From NCBI GenBank assembly GCA_947169395.1, contig CAMVPJ010000024.1, positions 1-15,223 of the forward strand: DNA of 15,223 nt, written 5' to 3'. Positions 13,550-15,223 of this stretch are shown piece after piece. The first letter of the stretch is position 1; the number at the start of each line of letters is the position of its first letter. The DNA comes from an uncultured Caryophanales bacterium (GTDB taxonomy: Bacteria; Bacillota_I; Bacilli_A; RF39; UBA660). Below the pieces are notes generated by a model. It was given only the letters and a program-made list of their open reading frames with translations. It did no database searches and was not told where the DNA came from. A program made the translations under genes and the position numbers.

Positions 13550-15106
13550 ATGGCAAAAGAAAAAGTATATGTGTTTGGTCATCAAAGACCGGATACAGAT
13601 AGTGTAACTAGTGCGATTAGTGTAGCTTATCTAAAAAGAAGATTAGGTGTAAATGCAGAAGCTAGAGTATTAGGTGATATTAATAAAGAAACTAAATTTG
13701 TTCTTGATTATTTTAAAGTAAAAGAACCTAAGTATTTAGATAGTGTTAGATTACAGATTAAGGATGTAGATTATTATAAGGGATATCAAGTATATGAAAA
13801 TAGTACTGTATATGATACTTATAAATACTTTAATGAACTAGGTATTACTGGTGCGCCTGTTGTCGATAATAATAAAAAGATTAAAGGAGTAATTACTTCT
13901 AAAGATATAGTAAGAAGAATTATTCAAGATAATTATAAAATAGATACATCTTTTGATAATTTAGTAAAATCAGTAGATGGAGATTGCATACTAAGACTTA
14001 ATGATGATATATCTGGTAATATAGTTATATCTAATGAGTATAATGCTAGTACTATCTTAATTAAGAATAATGATTTAATTAATACAGTTATCCTAATAGC
14101 TAACGATATTAGTGATAACTATTTAGAAGAGTTTAAGATTAAACAAATAAATGTAATTAAAACTAATTTAGAATTATTTAGCGCAGTAAAAAGAGTAATG
14201 AATAGTGTATATATTAAAAACTTAATGAATGAAAATAGCTTTTATAAGTTTAATCAAAATGATAACTTCTATGAGTTTTTAAAAGAGGCAAGAAGACTAG
14301 GTCATAATAACTATCCTGTAATTGGAAAAAAAGATGAATGTTTAGGTCTTATTAGAGTTACTGATAAAAATACTAAGCATAATAAAAAAGTAATATTAGT
14401 AGATCATAATGAGTCAGCTCAGAGTGTGGATGGCCTAAGTGAGGCAAATATTATAGAAGTAGTTGATCATCATAAGATTGGTGACTTGTCAACTAGTGAT
14501 CCTATTAATTTTAGAAATATGGCAGTAGGAAGTACTAATACAATAGTTTATCAAATGTATAGAGAACGAGTTATCGATATCCCTTATGAGATTAAAGGCA
14601 TGATGATTTCAGGAATACTATCTGATACGTTATGTCTTACTAGTAGTACAACAACTGAGCTTGATAAAATAACCGTAGAATTACTTGCTCGCGAGATGAA
14701 GATTGATTATAAATCATATTATAAAGAAATGCTTAAAGCTGGTACTAGTATTGAAGGATTAACTAAAGAAGAGATATTAACTCAAGATTATAAGAATTTC
14801 CAAGTTGAAGATAAGAAATATTCAGTGGGTCAAACTATTACACTTGATATTGACAGTATCTTAAAAGATAAAGATGAATATATAAGTATTATGCAAAACA
14901 AGTGTAATAATCAAGGTTTAGAGTTTATTCTATTTATTATTACTGATGTTCTTAAGAATGGATCTTATATACTATATACAAATGGTTGTGAAGAAATGTT
15001 AAAAGATTCGTTTAATCTAAATGATGTATATGAGGGAGTGTTTATTGATGGTTTAACATCAAGAAAAAAACAAGTTATTCCTTATATAAACGATTATATT
15101 AAGTAA
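13550..15106 (+). CDS. ppaC: Manganese-dependent family II inorganic pyrophosphatase with regulatory CBS pair
   Basis: The protein has 518 residues, from ATG 13550 with GGAGG four bases upstream. The DHH catalytic half is split by a regulatory insert, as in clostridial CBS-PPases. HQRPDTD (H11, D15, D17) opens the protein. CBS1 (about 78-125) and CBS2 (about 230-272) flank a region (about 140-225) that resembles a degraded DRTGG domain. The catalytic half resumes with VDHNE (D285), VVDHHK (D306, H307, H308) and SDTL (D359). The DHHA2 domain ends with SRKKQ (504-508), the substrate-binding motif. All metal and pyrophosphate ligands appear present. It hydrolyses PPi to two phosphates in the cytosol, driving biosynthesis. 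In characterised relatives the CBS domains bind AMP/ADP (inhibition) or ATP/Ap4A (activation). Co-transcription with the PBP gene is likely. The symbol reflects family, not a tested orthology. Confidence 0.93.
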   Translation: MAKEKVYVFGHQRPDTDSVTSAISVAYLKRRLGVNAEARVLGDINKETKFVLDYFKVKEPKYLDSVRLQIKDVDYYKGYQVYENSTVYDTYKYFNELGITGAPVVDNNKKIKGVITSKDIVRRIIQDNYKIDTSFDNLVKSVDGDCILRLNDDISGNIVISNEYNASTILIKNNDLINTVILIANDISDNYLEEFKIKQINVIKTNLELFSAVKRVMNSVYIKNLMNENSFYKFNQNDNFYEFLKEARRLGHNNYPVIGKKDECLGLIRVTDKNTKHNKKVILVDHNESAQSVDGLSEANIIEVVDHHKIGDLSTSDPINFRNMAVGSTNTIVYQMYRERVIDIPYEIKGMMISGILSDTLCLTSSTTTELDKITVELLAREMKIDYKSYYKEMLKAGTSIEGLTKEEILTQDYKNFQVEDKKYSVGQTITLDIDSILKDKDEYISIMQNKCNNQGLEFILFIITDVLKNGSYILYTNGCEEMLKDSFNLNDVYEGVFIDGLTSRKKQVIPYINDYIK

Positions 15107-15141
15107 AAGTGTTATTAAGTGTAACATTTTTATTTTTTTTT
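15105..15141 (+). terminator. Intrinsic terminator after the pyrophosphatase gene
   Basis: A ten-pair stem, AAAAGTGTTA (15105-15114) with TAACATTTTT (15122-15131) including one G-U, has a 7-base loop and is followed by A and nine T. The last two bases of the TAA stop form the base of the stem. Confidence 0.85.
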
Positions 15142-15177
15142 GTATAATAGGAAAGTGATACTTTATAGAAAAAATAC

Positions 15178-15206
15178 TTGACAAGCGAAAATATGTATGA
15201 TAATAT
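15178..15206 (+). promoter_or_regulatory. Strong outward sigma-A-type promoter at the right edge
   Basis: A perfect TTGACA (15178-15183) is followed after 17 bases by TAATAT (15201-15206); an overlapping TATAAT at 15204-15209 has longer spacing. It drives a gene beyond the window, which cannot be identified. Confidence 0.7.
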
Positions 15207-15223
15207 AATATTCATCAACAGGG

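Noticed and set aside
15143..15148. TATAAT directly after the last terminator as a second outward promoter
   Set aside because: There is no -35 at a suitable distance, and in this AT-rich context a lone TATAAT is weak evidence.
4586..15165. Similar strings AATAGGA...GATACTTAT (4586-4609) and AATAGGAAAGTGATACTTTA (15145-15164) as a dispersed repeat
   Set aside because: The match is short and gapped and is explained by a -10 tail plus ribosome-site-like purines in AT-rich DNA.
15155..15181. Eight-codon mini-frame starting at GTG after the last terminator, as a possible leader peptide
   Set aside because: It is too short, it is not rich in one amino acid, and its stop overlaps the -35 of the stronger promoter.
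1..15223. Mycoplasma-type genetic code (TGA as Trp)
   Set aside because: TGA terminates the gene at 6330-6332 inside a terminator stem, and all Trp positions in conserved motifs are TGG.

Overview
The window is strongly AT-rich DNA with short intergenic gaps, gene ends that run straight into U-tailed hairpins, Shine-Dalgarno sites of the AGGAGG type and TGA used as a stop (6330-6332), so the standard bacterial code applies. Gene content (SecD-SecF fused in one chain, a ComN-family regulator next to secDF, PASTA-bearing class B PBP, VanZ, RDD, DUF975 and CmpB-type membrane proteins, family II CBS pyrophosphatase, sortase) indicates a walled, low-G+C Firmicute. It is most like the uncultured gut Bacilli that branch near Mollicutes (RF39-like). 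That placement is inference from gene content and composition, not a search result.

Layout. (1) 1-4565: a probable three-gene envelope operon: a modular polysaccharide deacetylase cut by the left edge, a VanZ-RDD membrane protein, and a DUF975-CmpB membrane protein, closed by a hairpin terminator. (2) 4574-6357: a single gene with its own extended -10 promoter and terminator. It encodes an unusual fusion of a Cof-type HAD phosphatase with an Eis-like GNAT acetyltransferase and an SCP2-like tail. (3) 6369-9011: promoter, comN-like gene and secDF, overlapping by one base, closed by a hairpin that probably also ends the convergent small membrane-protein gene at 9019-9249 (minus strand). (4) 9250-11375: an A-tract-rich divergent intergenic region, then a thioester-domain surface adhesin overlapping a very small sortase gene, closed by a terminator. 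(5) 11384-15141: a class B penicillin-binding protein with two PASTA domains followed at 8 bases by a CBS-containing manganese pyrophosphatase, closed by a terminator. (6) 15142-15223: a strong promoter firing out of the right edge.

Most of the window serves the cell envelope: glycan editing, transpeptidation, protein export, and covalent display of an adhesin. The most interesting parts are the adhesin-sortase pair (internal thioester, one intact and one altered isopeptide domain, a sorting signal without the usual Gly, a minimal sortase with a CxxC beside the catalytic His), the HAD-GNAT-SCP2 fusion, and a SecDF whose SecF half has Asn where proton-coupled homologues carry Asp. No tRNA, rRNA, CRISPR array, insertion sequence or phage gene was seen. 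No gene-free stretch exceeds 300 bases.
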